NCBI RefSeq assembly: GCF_030063455.1
Contig: NZ_JASITB010000002.1
Span: 1 to 64,000 of the forward strand
Length of the DNA: 64,000 bases
Direction: 5' to 3'
Source: Cryobacterium sp. PH31-O1
Lineage (GTDB): Bacteria > Actinomycetota > Actinomycetes > Actinomycetales > Microbacteriaceae
A program made the translations under genes and the position numbers. The notes under the pieces were generated by a model. It saw nothing but the letters and a program-made list of their open reading frames with translations. It made no database searches and was not told the origin of the DNA. Below are positions 43,409-52,218 of this stretch, piece after piece. Position 1 is the first letter of the stretch, and each line of letters begins with the position of its first letter.

Positions 43409-44578
43409 TTAGCGGCGTTTCACGCCGACCGACAGCACACCGAGAAACATGCCAGCCATGATCGTCTGGGAGCCCAGCATCATGAGCAGCGCGGCCGGGA
43501 TGGCCGCGCGTAGGGTGGCGCCTGCTTCAAGGGGACCAAAGTCGTTCGACGCCCAGCCGACAAGCTGGCCGACCGCAATACCGAGACCGATGATGAAGAG
43601 AAGCAATCCGACCAATGCCCCGCTCTCGAGGCTGATGCGCTTTTCCAGGCGGTCGAAGTTGCGGCTGCGCGGAATGCGAAATCCTTCGCGCTGCGCATAG
43701 ATCTTGGTGAGAATGGCAAACAACACGGATTGATAGCCAACCACGGTGAGCGCGGCGAGATACAGCTGAGAAGAGTAGGTAAACCCAATGCGGCCGAACA
43801 CCACCGGACCAAAGCCCAGCAGCATTACCCCCACGAACCCCAGCACGAACGCAGCGGTCCCGGGGATCAGGAACAGCCAGCGCGGGCTGAAGATGAGCAG
43901 AAAGCGCAGGTGGCGCCAGCCGTCGCGCCAACTCCGCAGGTGCGGCGGGCGACTGCGACCGTCTTTCGCGAGCGTGGTCGGCACCTCACTGACGCGAGAG
44001 CCGCCGAGGGTCGACTTGACGACCATTTCGCTGGCGAATTCCATTCCGGTGGTCTGCAAGTGCAGGTCGAGCATCGACTGACGATTGAACCCGCGCAGGC
44101 CGCAGTGAAAGTCTTTGATGGGCGAGCGAAACAGCATGCGCCCGATCCAGGACAGCACCGGGTTACCGAGGTACTTGTGCAACGGCGGCATGGCTCCGGG
44201 CTCGATACCGCCACGAAAGCGGTTGCCCATGACAAGTTCGTCGCCCGCGCGCAGGCGCTCAACAAAGCCGTCCAGGCTGCTGAAGTCGTAGCTGTCGTCG
44301 GCGTCGCCCATGATCACATACGTGCCGCGGGCATGCTCGATGCCACCGTTGAGGGCGCTTCCGTAGCCCTTCTCTGCAATAGCGACGACGCGAGCTCCAA
44401 GTGACTCGGCGATCTGCTGTGATCCATCGGTACTGCCGTTATCGGCGATTAAAACTTCGCCGACCACCCCGCTGCGCTCGAGATATCCGAGGGCCTTGTT
44501 GACGCAGACCGCCAGGGTCTCAGCTTCGTTCAGACAGGGCATGAGGATCGTCAGTTCGATCGTCGAAGTTTGTTGCAT
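43409..44578 (-). CDS. GT2 glycosyltransferase with C-terminal membrane segments (DPM/GtrB-like)
   Basis: A 389-residue enzyme: LTILMPCLNEAETLAVCVNKAL, IADNGSTDGSQQIAE, VIMGDADDSYDFSSLDGFV and GNRFRGGIEPGAMPPLHKYLGNPVLSWIGRMLF, with FHCGLRGFNR; then four predicted membrane segments from about residue 235. It resembles dolichyl/undecaprenyl-phosphate glycosyltransferases that make lipid-linked sugars. It would supply donors for glycan decoration outside the membrane. First gene of a two-gene minus-strand unit; divergent from the gene at 44640 by 61 bp. Confidence 0.88.
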   Translation of the reverse strand: MQQTSTIELTILMPCLNEAETLAVCVNKALGYLERSGVVGEVLIADNGSTDGSQQIAESLGARVVAIAEKGYGSALNGGIEHARGTYVIMGDADDSYDFSSLDGFVERLRAGDELVMGNRFRGGIEPGAMPPLHKYLGNPVLSWIGRMLFRSPIKDFHCGLRGFNRQSMLDLHLQTTGMEFASEMVVKSTLGGSRVSEVPTTLAKDGRSRPPHLRSWRDGWRHLRFLLIFSPRWLFLIPGTAAFVLGFVGVMLLGFGPVVFGRIGFTYSSQLYLAALTVVGYQSVLFAILTKIYAQREGFRIPRSRNFDRLEKRISLESGALVGLLLFIIGLGIAVGQLVGWASNDFGPLEAGATLRAAIPAALLMMLGSQTIMAGMFLGVLSVGVKRR

Positions 44579-44639
44579 GTGCGTGTAGGTCCTGTCTATG
44601 TTCTGCGGTGCGTCCCCAATCGTACAGACTTAGTGCACT

Positions 44640-45512
44640 ATGAACATTGGCCTCGTCATCACCACCCTCGGCCGCGAGCAGGGGTTGCGCCGACTCCTCC
44701 AGTCACTCGAGGGCCAAGTCGTCGCCGAAGACGCCATCGTAATCGTCGCGCAGCGCAATCTAAAAGCGGTCGAAACTCTCGTCAGGGATTTCGCCACCAT
44801 CGGTTGCGACATCGTCGTGACCACGTCAGCGCTGGGCGCCTCGCGGGGGCGCAATGCCGGTGCCGAGGCTCTCCCGGCCGGTGAGGACTACCTCCTGCAC
44901 TTTCCAAACGACACAACCTGGTTTCCTCCCGGCACAATCGCCGGTATACGGTCCACGCCGAGTGCGGCAAGCGCCGGCGCACTCACCGTCACGGACGAGA
45001 ATGGCCCGAAATTTCACCTACCCGCTGCGGGAACGCCTCTAGACCGCTGGAACATCTGGACCGTCATCGAGATGGGCCTGGTCATGCGCCGCAGCGTGTT
45101 CACCTCACTAGGCGGTTTCACGGAGTCGATCGGCACCGGAGCCTTGACGCCGTGGCAGTCGGGCGAGGCCACCGATCTTCTGCTGCGTCTTATGCACGCC
45201 GGCCAGGCCGATTCTTTTGTGTGGTTGCCGGCCGACATCGCAATCGGCGGCATCTCCGACCCGCATGGGCTATCCAACAGCCAGCGTCGACGCAAGTTGC
45301 GCACCTATGCCCGCGGGTTCGGTCGCCTGCTCAGCGTCTGGGAGTACCCGCTGTACTGGCGAGCAGCCGCGCTCGCCGGGGGGCTGCTTTTCGGCGCGCG
45401 AAATCGGTCATCGTTTCACATAGCGGATGGCTGGTGGGTTTTCGTGGGCCGATTCGAAGGCCTCACCGGCCGCTGCGTCGGCAAGAACACGACGACGGCG
45501 GTCGATCGATGA
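44640..45512 (+). CDS. GT2 family glycosyltransferase
   Basis: A 290-residue protein with a GT2-like N-terminus (MNIGLVITTLGREQGLRRLLQSL), then GASRGRNAGAEAL and FPNDTTWFPPG, where the usual DxD is replaced by ND. It has no membrane helices. The acceptor side shows WQSGEATDLLLRLM. It overlaps the next gene by ATGA. Activity and sugar are not known; it may be a slow or inactive relative because the metal motif is altered. Confidence 0.75.
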   Translation: MNIGLVITTLGREQGLRRLLQSLEGQVVAEDAIVIVAQRNLKAVETLVRDFATIGCDIVVTTSALGASRGRNAGAEALPAGEDYLLHFPNDTTWFPPGTIAGIRSTPSAASAGALTVTDENGPKFHLPAAGTPLDRWNIWTVIEMGLVMRRSVFTSLGGFTESIGTGALTPWQSGEATDLLLRLMHAGQADSFVWLPADIAIGGISDPHGLSNSQRRRKLRTYARGFGRLLSVWEYPLYWRAAALAGGLLFGARNRSSFHIADGWWVFVGRFEGLTGRCVGKNTTTAVDR

Positions 45513-46651
45513 GCCTGTCCCTGCCACCGCAAATTCGGCTCCGCGGCGCGGCAATGTCGCTCATCACCCTGCTCGGGGGCGTCTCCTTGGCCGTCATTCC
45601 GGCCGCGACAGTCGCCATCTCAGCTCGCCAATTCACTTTGGAAGAACAGGGCGCCATCGCCGTTGCTGTGATGCTTGCCACCTTCGCCGGTCAGGTGACC
45701 TTCGCGGTCGTGATCGAATCACGACTCAGCTCGGCCGCAACGGCCCGACGGGTAACGTTTCCGCTCTGGCTCGCCGCGCTGTCGGTGTTGACTGCGATCA
45801 TCGTGGGCTTCAACTCCAGTAGTGCGGTCGTGCTGTGCGTTGCCCTTCCGGTGCTGCTGGCCTCGCTCGAGGTCGGCCGTGGGGTGTCCGTTGCCGAGCG
45901 TCTCGACACTCGTGAGATCTGGGCATCCGTTCTGGTCGGCTCTGGAGCACTGGCTGGAGTGCTCGTGGCATTCACCGCCCAGACCTGGGGAATGATTCCC
46001 CTGGTCGTCGGAATCGCCCTCGCCACCTGTGTGCGATCCCTGCCGGTAGCGCATCAGCCCAGCCGGCCCGACCCGGCCGTCATGGGTTGGGTGGTTGCAG
46101 ACACTTCTATTACCGGTGTCATCTATCCACTTCTGAACGTGATGATTCTGGCGTTCATCGGTCCGGCTCAGGCCATCATTTTCACCGCCATCTCAACGGT
46201 GTCAGGGTTGCTGGCGATTCCGCTCAACTTCTTGCGACTTCGGCTCCTCAAGGAGCACTCCCGACTCGATATCGGGGTGTCCGGGCTCGCCTTGTTGGGG
46301 GCCATCGTTGCACTGGGCATTCTCGAAGCGACCGGCACGTTCGGTTTCATCTTCGGTTCGGCCTGGTCTCTCTCAGACACTGCGCTGCCGCTCGCCGTCG
46401 CCTGCGCGTGGCGAGCCACGTCGCTACTGACGACAATCCCCTTTGCTGCCCTGAGGCGCATGGGCGCGGTACGCCTGCTGACCGGACTGCGTGCGATCGT
46501 CGCCGCCATCACATTTGCTCTTGCCGGGCTGGGGCTCGTAACCCAGAACATCGTCTGGGTTTTCACTGGAATGCTCGTGGCCGAACTGATTTCCGCGGTG
46601 ATCTACGAAGGTGCCCGCCGCTCCCAAACCGCGCTGGTGACCAAGGACTAA
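45509..46651 (+). CDS. Polysaccharide biosynthesis membrane protein (flippase-like)
   Basis: A 380-residue protein with about ten to eleven predicted membrane segments and no soluble domain. Size and hydrophobic pattern are compatible with the MOP/Wzx-type flippase group, though shorter than most, and no strict signature can be seen. It lies between a GT2 and a GT4 gene in the surface polysaccharide locus, where a lipid-linked saccharide transporter is expected. The ATG at 45509-45511 overlaps the stop of the preceding gene. Confidence 0.65.
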   Translation: MSLSLPPQIRLRGAAMSLITLLGGVSLAVIPAATVAISARQFTLEEQGAIAVAVMLATFAGQVTFAVVIESRLSSAATARRVTFPLWLAALSVLTAIIVGFNSSSAVVLCVALPVLLASLEVGRGVSVAERLDTREIWASVLVGSGALAGVLVAFTAQTWGMIPLVVGIALATCVRSLPVAHQPSRPDPAVMGWVVADTSITGVIYPLLNVMILAFIGPAQAIIFTAISTVSGLLAIPLNFLRLRLLKEHSRLDIGVSGLALLGAIVALGILEATGTFGFIFGSAWSLSDTALPLAVACAWRATSLLTTIPFAALRRMGAVRLLTGLRAIVAAITFALAGLGLVTQNIVWVFTGMLVAELISAVIYEGARRSQTALVTKD

Positions 46652-46655
46652 TTCA

Positions 46656-47753
46656 ATGCCGCTACCGCTAATTTTGGTCGACCTGCTGTTCTTCACGGGC
46701 AAGAAGGGCGGCATGGAGTCATATGTTTGCGAGGTATACAGCCGCCTGCCGAGTGAAGATGCAGGTGTTCGATTCATAGCCCTCGCCTCGAGCGAACTCG
46801 CCGCGGGCGACACCTCTTGGTTTCCCGGCGACGTGATCGATTCCGGCATCAGCGGCGAAAACCGGGTGGCGTGGGCGCGCGGCGAGTTGTTCAGCGTTGC
46901 CGGGTTCGCGCACCGCCGCCGCGCCTCGCTCATCCATTGCCCGGCCAACCTGGGTCCGCTCCATTCACGTGTTCCGGTCGTCATGACGATCCACGACCTG
47001 CTGCCCTTTCGGCATCCGGAGTATGTCCCCGGCGCCTACTCGCTCATCCTGCGCATCCTCATTCGATTGGGTGCGCGCACCGCCCGCCGAGTTCTCACAA
47101 TCAGCGCAGCCTCCCGCACCGACATCCGCCGCTACCTGCACATCAAACGCACCCCGGTCGACGTGATCCCACTGGCCGGCGAGACGCGGGGCACAGCGAC
47201 CCCCACAGTCGCGCGGCGCACCGACCAACTACTAGCCGTCGGCAACCGGATGCCGCACAAAAACTTCTCGACGCTGCTCGCGGCGCTCGCGCTGCTGCCG
47301 GAACAGACGCGACCACACCTGGTGATTTCTGGCAGTCACGGTGACGACCCGCTCACCCCGCTCGTTCGTGACCTCGGACTTCAGAAGTGGGTGTCGTTGC
47401 GTGGCTGGCTCACCCCCGAAGAGCTGGACACGCTGTACGCCGAGTCAACCCTGTTTGTATTTCCGACATTCTTCGAGGGCTTCGGGCTACCGGTTCTCGA
47501 AGCGATGGCGCATGGTTGCCCGGTACTGTGCTCCGACATTCCAGTGCTGCGTGAGGTCGCCGGTGACGCGGCCGGGTACGTCGACGCTCACGACGCCGCC
47601 CGGCTCGCCGACAGTATCGGCGAGCTCTTGTCGTCGCCCACCAAGTTGGCGCGTCTTGCGACGACTGGGCTGGCTCGGGCCAAAGAGTTCACCTGGGATC
47701 GCACCGCGCAGCAAACGCTCGAATCGTTTCAGCGGGTCCTGAAAGAACGGTAG
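46656..47753 (+). CDS. GT4 family glycosyltransferase (mannosyltransferase-like)
   Basis: A 365-residue GT-B enzyme. It has IHDLLPFRHPEYV and LTISAASRTDIRRYL in the acceptor domain and VGNRMPHKNFSTLLAAL, LVISGSHGDDP, and FPTFFEGFGLPVLEAMAHGCPVLCSDIPVLREVAGDAA in the donor domain, the EX7E region of retaining GT4 enzymes. Related proteins are often mannosyltransferases. It begins 5 bp after the flippase-like gene and overlaps the convergent GT4 gene by 25 bp at the 3' end. Confidence 0.88.
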   Translation: MPLPLILVDLLFFTGKKGGMESYVCEVYSRLPSEDAGVRFIALASSELAAGDTSWFPGDVIDSGISGENRVAWARGELFSVAGFAHRRRASLIHCPANLGPLHSRVPVVMTIHDLLPFRHPEYVPGAYSLILRILIRLGARTARRVLTISAASRTDIRRYLHIKRTPVDVIPLAGETRGTATPTVARRTDQLLAVGNRMPHKNFSTLLAALALLPEQTRPHLVISGSHGDDPLTPLVRDLGLQKWVSLRGWLTPEELDTLYAESTLFVFPTFFEGFGLPVLEAMAHGCPVLCSDIPVLREVAGDAAGYVDAHDAARLADSIGELLSSPTKLARLATTGLARAKEFTWDRTAQQTLESFQRVLKER

Positions 47754-48889
47754 GCCTGCAAGATCTGGTCGATCGAGTGGCTGAGACCGCCCGCCGTGCG
47801 TTGCTGCTCGAACCAATTGTGCGTGGATCGCCGCAGGGGCTCGCCGGCGGCCACGACCGCCACAATGGCCGCGGCAAGATCGTCGGGTTTCACTGACGGT
47901 GCCACGGAGCCGTTGACACCGTTGTGAACCAGCTCGGCAGCCGCATTGTCGGGGCCGGCCACGACTACGCTCGGGGTAGCCACCGCGGCCGCCTCGGCGA
48001 CAACCAGCCCAAATCCCTCACGGCGTGACGGGTTGACCAGTGCCCGGGCGCCGGCCAGCAGGGTGTGTAGTTCCTCATCGCTGACCCGACCGGCGAGCGT
48101 GACAGCGTCGTCGAGACCCAGCTCGGTGATGCGCGTGGCGACGGCGGCCGTTTCGGGCCCGGACCCCACGATCAGCAGGCGTAGATCGTGAATCTGTGTG
48201 CGCGCCTCCCGCAGGGCGGGCAGCAAGTCGATGAGTCGCTTGTCGGCGATGTGCCGGCCGACGAAAATCAGGTACGGCTCGTCGCCGCGTTTGGCCGTCG
48301 CGTCGGGTGCGGCACCGACGAGGTCGATCAGCCCCAATGTGACCGGAGCTGCTCCCCGGCGATAGCTCCGAATACGTGAGCCGGTGAAGTGACTGTTCAC
48401 GGTGTGAAGGTTGCCAAGGCGAATGGCGACAAACTGAAGCAGCGAGGCGACGGTGCCCATCAGCGCCCCCGAGTAGGCGCGCCACTGGCGCCAGCCCCAC
48501 ACCTCGAGCCAGTCGGACACGACGAAGGTCTTGCTTCCGGCCAACGCCAGTTGCACCGCAAAGACGTTGAGCACAGGCAGCGCGCTGACGATGACCACGT
48601 CGTAGTTGTCGCGGCGCGCTCGAAAATGGCGAAAAAGCGCCAATGCAAACTTCACGGCGCTCACCGGCGTTCGCGTGCCCGCGCTGTTGTAGATCGCCCC
48701 GTGCCACACCGGCACGACCGAAAAGGTCGCCTCCGGGGCCGGGCCATCCCACTGACCCCGCGTTACATAGTCGACCTCGCTCCCTCGATCGGTGAGCATC
48801 TCGGCCATCCGTCGATACACTCGCTCGCCGCCGCCCGAGTTGATCGGAAAGAAGCAGTCGTAGGCGATCGCTACGCGTGGCTCAAGCAC
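47729..48889 (-). CDS. GT4 family glycosyltransferase
   Basis: A GT-B enzyme of about 386 residues: VAIAYDCFFPINSGGGERVYRRMAEML at the N-terminus, VGRHIADKRLIDLLPAL, and NPSRREGFGLVVAEAAAVATPSVVVAGPDNAAAELV (EX7E motif). Start chosen at the GTG at 48887-48889, 2 bp after the stop of the upstream DUF2142 gene, because the longer open frame overlaps that gene entirely and is not protein-like there. No good ribosome site is seen, so translational coupling is likely. Confidence 0.8.
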   Translation of the reverse strand: MLEPRVAIAYDCFFPINSGGGERVYRRMAEMLTDRGSEVDYVTRGQWDGPAPEATFSVVPVWHGAIYNSAGTRTPVSAVKFALALFRHFRARRDNYDVVIVSALPVLNVFAVQLALAGSKTFVVSDWLEVWGWRQWRAYSGALMGTVASLLQFVAIRLGNLHTVNSHFTGSRIRSYRRGAAPVTLGLIDLVGAAPDATAKRGDEPYLIFVGRHIADKRLIDLLPALREARTQIHDLRLLIVGSGPETAAVATRITELGLDDAVTLAGRVSDEELHTLLAGARALVNPSRREGFGLVVAEAAAVATPSVVVAGPDNAAAELVHNGVNGSVAPSVKPDDLAAAIVAVVAAGEPLRRSTHNWFEQQRTAGGLSHSIDQILQAYRSFRTR

Positions 48890-48891
48890 GT

Positions 48892-50532
48892 TCAAGAGTG
48901 GCCGGTCCCGCGGGGGTTGGTCGGCAAGTTGTCCTCGAGCACGCTTTCGTTGCTCGCCGAACTCAAGATGACATCTGGTTGGCGTATAGCCAACCAACTG
49001 CACCAGATGGCAAAACCGATGGACGTCAAGGCGAACACGGTCAGGAGTGTTATCCAGCCGAGCGGCGGTTGCCATGCCGGATCAGTGAGCATAATGCTTA
49101 CAGGGTGCCCCTTGCCCACCACGTAGCGTTTCATCACAATCATGAAAGCAACGACAGAATATGAGGCCAGAAGGATGCCGGCCATCAAAGAAACCCTTGG
49201 AGCAAGATTTGCTACTCGAGCCCCGTCCCTACCAGACAGTATCCACGCAGCGACGATGGCAACACCGACATAGAGGAAAAGCCCGTAGCGACCCTGCCAG
49301 ATGATTCCCGTCTGGCTCACGCTGTATCCCTGCACCAGTGGAGGGACGAAGAGGGCTGCGGCCAAAATGACGGTCATCGTCAGCAGGCTCCGTCTTGCGG
49401 CGACAGCGAAAGCCAGAATTACGAGAAGTGAGAACGCGGCCACAAACAGCCAATAGACGTGCTCAGGAAGCGGTGTGTCAAGCCAACCGAAGAACCCGAG
49501 TGCTTGCAACACGTAATCCGGCGTCGCTCGCAGCGTATGAGTGAAGCCCTCAACAAACGATGCGCCGACAAGAGGAGCATCAGATGCCTCCGCCTGCCCC
49601 GATAGGCTTCCGCCAAAAAATGTCCACGCAATCGAGAAGATGCCGCCAGCCGCGATGAAGGCCAACGCTACATAGCTCGAGCCAGTCGTGAAAAGGCGTT
49701 TAACAGGACTCCAACCGCACGCCAGAAAGCACATCAGCACAATAACCACAAGCCACAATGGTCCTAACGATCGTGTGGTGACGAGCACAATCGACGAAAT
49801 GGCTACGGCAAACCACAGATACCGACGGGAAAGCACCGAAACAGTACCGTCATTGTGTCCGTTGAAGTGTTGCAACAGGCGAAGAAGTGAAACCCACAAC
49901 GCTGCGGATGCGGCGATTTCAAGCCCGTTCGGATTTACCGAACCGCATAAGTACGTGATCATTGGCGTGAAAACGAAAGCAAGGCCGAGAGGCATCCATC
50001 GAGATCGCCGCGCCGACATCGCGATCTGAAAAGCCAGACCCGCGAAGGCAGCGCACAGCAGCCCACTAATGATGCGCATGGCGTAGATTCCCGCGGAGCC
50101 GTCGAGCATCAACGTTGGCCATCCAACGGCGTAGTAGTACAGGGGGTTATATGCGCTCACCCATGTCGGAAACCAGTCAAGACCTCCTTCATCACCGAGC
50201 GCGAAATCGCACGCAGCTGGAGTTTCTGGCGCGAACAAATAGCACAACATGCTCTGGCTGTAGGAATACTCCGGCGGCAGGTCAACCACTGTGTGTTTGA
50301 CGCCAGGGACGCTGTATCCGAGAACCTGACCACGCACCTGGGCGATTGCCTTTGTAGCGTGGGCATTCTCGTCTGGCACCGAGAAGATCGGGCTGGCCAG
50401 CGACCAAACCGTAGCCAAAAGGGCGAAAAATAGAAAGGCAGACCAGAAAACACGCCGTGGACCACGTGCGCCGAGGCCGATGGGCGGTTCGTTGGACGGA
50501 GCCTCCATAGTCGATAGAGAATTCAGTGACAC
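48892..50532 (-). CDS. DUF2142 multi-TM membrane protein, copy 1
   Basis: A 546-residue protein with about twelve membrane segments and a periplasmic loop after the first (SPIFSVPDENAHATKAIAQVRGQ), the DUF2142 signature in which PDE and H residues resemble GT-C catalytic loops. NPLYYYAVGWPTL and GSVNPNGLEIAASAA are further matches. The family is found in polysaccharide and wall-glycan loci and is thought to transfer sugars from lipid donors. A GTG at 50530-50532 with GGGAGC upstream is the likely start; an ATG 24 bp downstream is possible. GC content is visibly lower than in the left half. Confidence 0.8.
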   Translation of the reverse strand: MSLNSLSTMEAPSNEPPIGLGARGPRRVFWSAFLFFALLATVWSLASPIFSVPDENAHATKAIAQVRGQVLGYSVPGVKHTVVDLPPEYSYSQSMLCYLFAPETPAACDFALGDEGGLDWFPTWVSAYNPLYYYAVGWPTLMLDGSAGIYAMRIISGLLCAAFAGLAFQIAMSARRSRWMPLGLAFVFTPMITYLCGSVNPNGLEIAASAALWVSLLRLLQHFNGHNDGTVSVLSRRYLWFAVAISSIVLVTTRSLGPLWLVVIVLMCFLACGWSPVKRLFTTGSSYVALAFIAAGGIFSIAWTFFGGSLSGQAEASDAPLVGASFVEGFTHTLRATPDYVLQALGFFGWLDTPLPEHVYWLFVAAFSLLVILAFAVAARRSLLTMTVILAAALFVPPLVQGYSVSQTGIIWQGRYGLFLYVGVAIVAAWILSGRDGARVANLAPRVSLMAGILLASYSVVAFMIVMKRYVVGKGHPVSIMLTDPAWQPPLGWITLLTVFALTSIGFAIWCSWLAIRQPDVILSSASNESVLEDNLPTNPRGTGHS

Positions 50533-50666
50533 TCGTTCAGGCTCCCGCCAGATTTCTTTGGCACTGGGCGTGCCACATATAGGCTAACCGAGCACTTCTT
50601 CCGTTGGGGCCCCAGCATATGTGCCGCGAACTGGCCCCATCGACACCTCTCGCTAGAATGAGCGTC

Positions 50667-51386
50667 ATGCCGTTGCTCGAAAAAACTCTCATTGTGATGC
50701 CTGCATTCAACGAAGAAGAAGTCGTGGGCGCAGTCGTAACCGAGGTGTTGACGACGCTTCCGGGTGTAGCGTGCCTCGTTGTAAGTGACGGCTCCACTGA
50801 CAGGACCGCCGAAGCCGCCGCTCGGGCCGGGGCTGTCGTGTTGACGCTCCCGTTCAATTTGGGGGTCGGCGGCGCCATGCGGCTGGGATTCTTGTACGCC
50901 GTCTCCAACGGTTTTGACAACGTTGTCCAGCTCGATGCAGACGGCCAGCACGACCCTCGAAACGTTCCCGAACTCGTCGCGCGGCTCGACACTGCCGACA
51001 TCGTCATCGGTGCGCGGTTTGCAGGCACCGGTGATTACGAGGTCAGCGGCCCCCGGAAGTGGGCGATGAAGCTCCTTTCAACGATCATCAGCAAAATCGC
51101 AAAGACGCCCCTAACCGACGTGACGAGCGGTTTCAAGGCAGCAGGGCCACGGGCCGTGCAGCTGTTCTCCGTTCACTATCCGGCGGAGTACCTCGGGGAC
51201 ACGATTGAGTCTCTCGTGCTCGCTTCCCGTGCAGGCTATTCGGTGACCCAGGTTCCTGTAGGGATGCGTCCCCGCGCTGGCGGCGTTCCGTCGCACAATC
51301 CGCTGAAGAGCGCCATCTACCTTGGCCGTGCCGGGATGGCCTTGATCATCGCACTATGGCGCACGCCCATTTCGAGTAAAAGGTAA
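50667..51386 (+). CDS. GT2 glycosyltransferase (polyprenyl-phosphate type)
   Basis: A 239-residue enzyme: LIVMPAFNEEEVVGAVVTEVL, VVSDGSTDRTAEAA, LNVGGAMR-like LGVGGAMRLGFLYA, QLDADGQHDP (DxD motif) and TSGFKAAGPRAV. Members of this subgroup make polyprenyl-phosphate sugars and sit beside DUF2304 and GtrA proteins, as here. TAGAAT at 50654-50659 lies 7 nt before the ATG at 50667, indicating a leaderless mRNA, which also selects this start over upstream ATG codons. Confidence 0.9.
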   Translation: MPLLEKTLIVMPAFNEEEVVGAVVTEVLTTLPGVACLVVSDGSTDRTAEAAARAGAVVLTLPFNLGVGGAMRLGFLYAVSNGFDNVVQLDADGQHDPRNVPELVARLDTADIVIGARFAGTGDYEVSGPRKWAMKLLSTIISKIAKTPLTDVTSGFKAAGPRAVQLFSVHYPAEYLGDTIESLVLASRAGYSVTQVPVGMRPRAGGVPSHNPLKSAIYLGRAGMALIIALWRTPISSKR

Positions 51387-51392
51387 CAGCCC

Positions 51393-51773
51393 ATGAACTC
51401 TGTCTCCTACTTCTTCGCAATCGCGGCCGCGAGCGTCGCATTACTGTCGGTCGTTGAGATGTTACGACGCCAACGGTTCAGAGAACGCCATGCGTTTTGG
51501 TGGCTTCTGGCAGCACTCCTATCCGTCGTGGTGAGCGTCTTCCCCGCAACATTGGAATGGGCCTCTTCCGTTGTTGGGGTGGAAGTGCCCAGCAATCTGG
51601 CGTTTTTCGTAAGCATCATCATCTTGTTCTTCGTCACCGTGCAGCACAGTTCTGAACTCACCACACTCGAGGAGAAGACGCGCACCCTAGCGGAACACAC
51701 ATCCCTAATTGAGCTGCGCCTGGGCCGTCTCGCGGAGCGTCTAGATAGCCAGCCAGACGCACGCGACAAGTAG
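51393..51773 (+). CDS. DUF2304 membrane protein
   Basis: A 126-residue protein with two or three membrane helices in the first 85 residues (FFAIAAASVALLSVVEML, FWWLLAALLSVVVSVFPATL, NLAFFVSIIILFFVTVQ) followed by a coiled-coil-like acidic/basic tail. DUF2304 is regularly encoded next to a GT2 polyprenyl-phosphate sugar synthase and probably anchors or activates it. Its ATG is 6 bp after the GT2 stop. Confidence 0.88.
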   Translation: MNSVSYFFAIAAASVALLSVVEMLRRQRFRERHAFWWLLAALLSVVVSVFPATLEWASSVVGVEVPSNLAFFVSIIILFFVTVQHSSELTTLEEKTRTLAEHTSLIELRLGRLAERLDSQPDARDK

Positions 51774-51777
51774 CCCG

Positions 51778-52218
51778 ATGACACGCGATCACTCGTTCGT
51801 CACGGTCAGAAACACGATTGCTGTTCTATTTCGCCACAGCGTGGTGCGGTATCTGATCATTGGAGGCATGAGCTTCCTGATAGACATTGGCTTACTAGCC
51901 CTTTTTTACCAAGTGTTCGGCTGGCAGCTGTGGTTGGCGACCGGATCGGCTTTCCTACTGACTTTCGTCTTCAACTACTCGCTTCAGCGGGCCTTCTCCT
52001 TCGGTTCGGATGCCGGCCATGGACGTACTCTGCTCAGATACCTTGTGCTTCTCGGGGCGAACACGTTGGCCACAATCGGCATTGTTTGGGTTGTGGATCT
52101 ATCTGCTTTTGGTTGGAGCGTAGGCAAAATAGCGGCCACGATCATCACCACGGGATGGAACTACTTCATCTTCCGCTACTGGGTTTTCGCTGGGGCCAGT
52201 ACCACCGAGCGTTCTTGA
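51778..52218 (+). CDS. GtrA-like membrane protein
   Basis: A 146-residue protein with four membrane segments and the GtrA motifs VVRYLIIGGMSFLIDIGLLALFY and FNYSLQRAFSFG, ending in a NYFIFRYWVF segment. GtrA proteins are thought to flip lipid-linked sugars or support their use. It follows DUF2304 and precedes a DUF2142 gene, giving a GT2-DUF2304-GtrA-DUF2142 module for lipid-linked sugar synthesis, flipping and transfer. Confidence 0.9.
   Translation: MTRDHSFVTVRNTIAVLFRHSVVRYLIIGGMSFLIDIGLLALFYQVFGWQLWLATGSAFLLTFVFNYSLQRAFSFGSDAGHGRTLLRYLVLLGANTLATIGIVWVVDLSAFGWSVGKIAATIITTGWNYFIFRYWVFAGASTTERS

Noticed and set aside
48890-49075. Upstream extension of the GT4 frame at 47729
   Set aside because: It lies fully within the DUF2142 coding sequence and does not look like a GT4 N-terminus.
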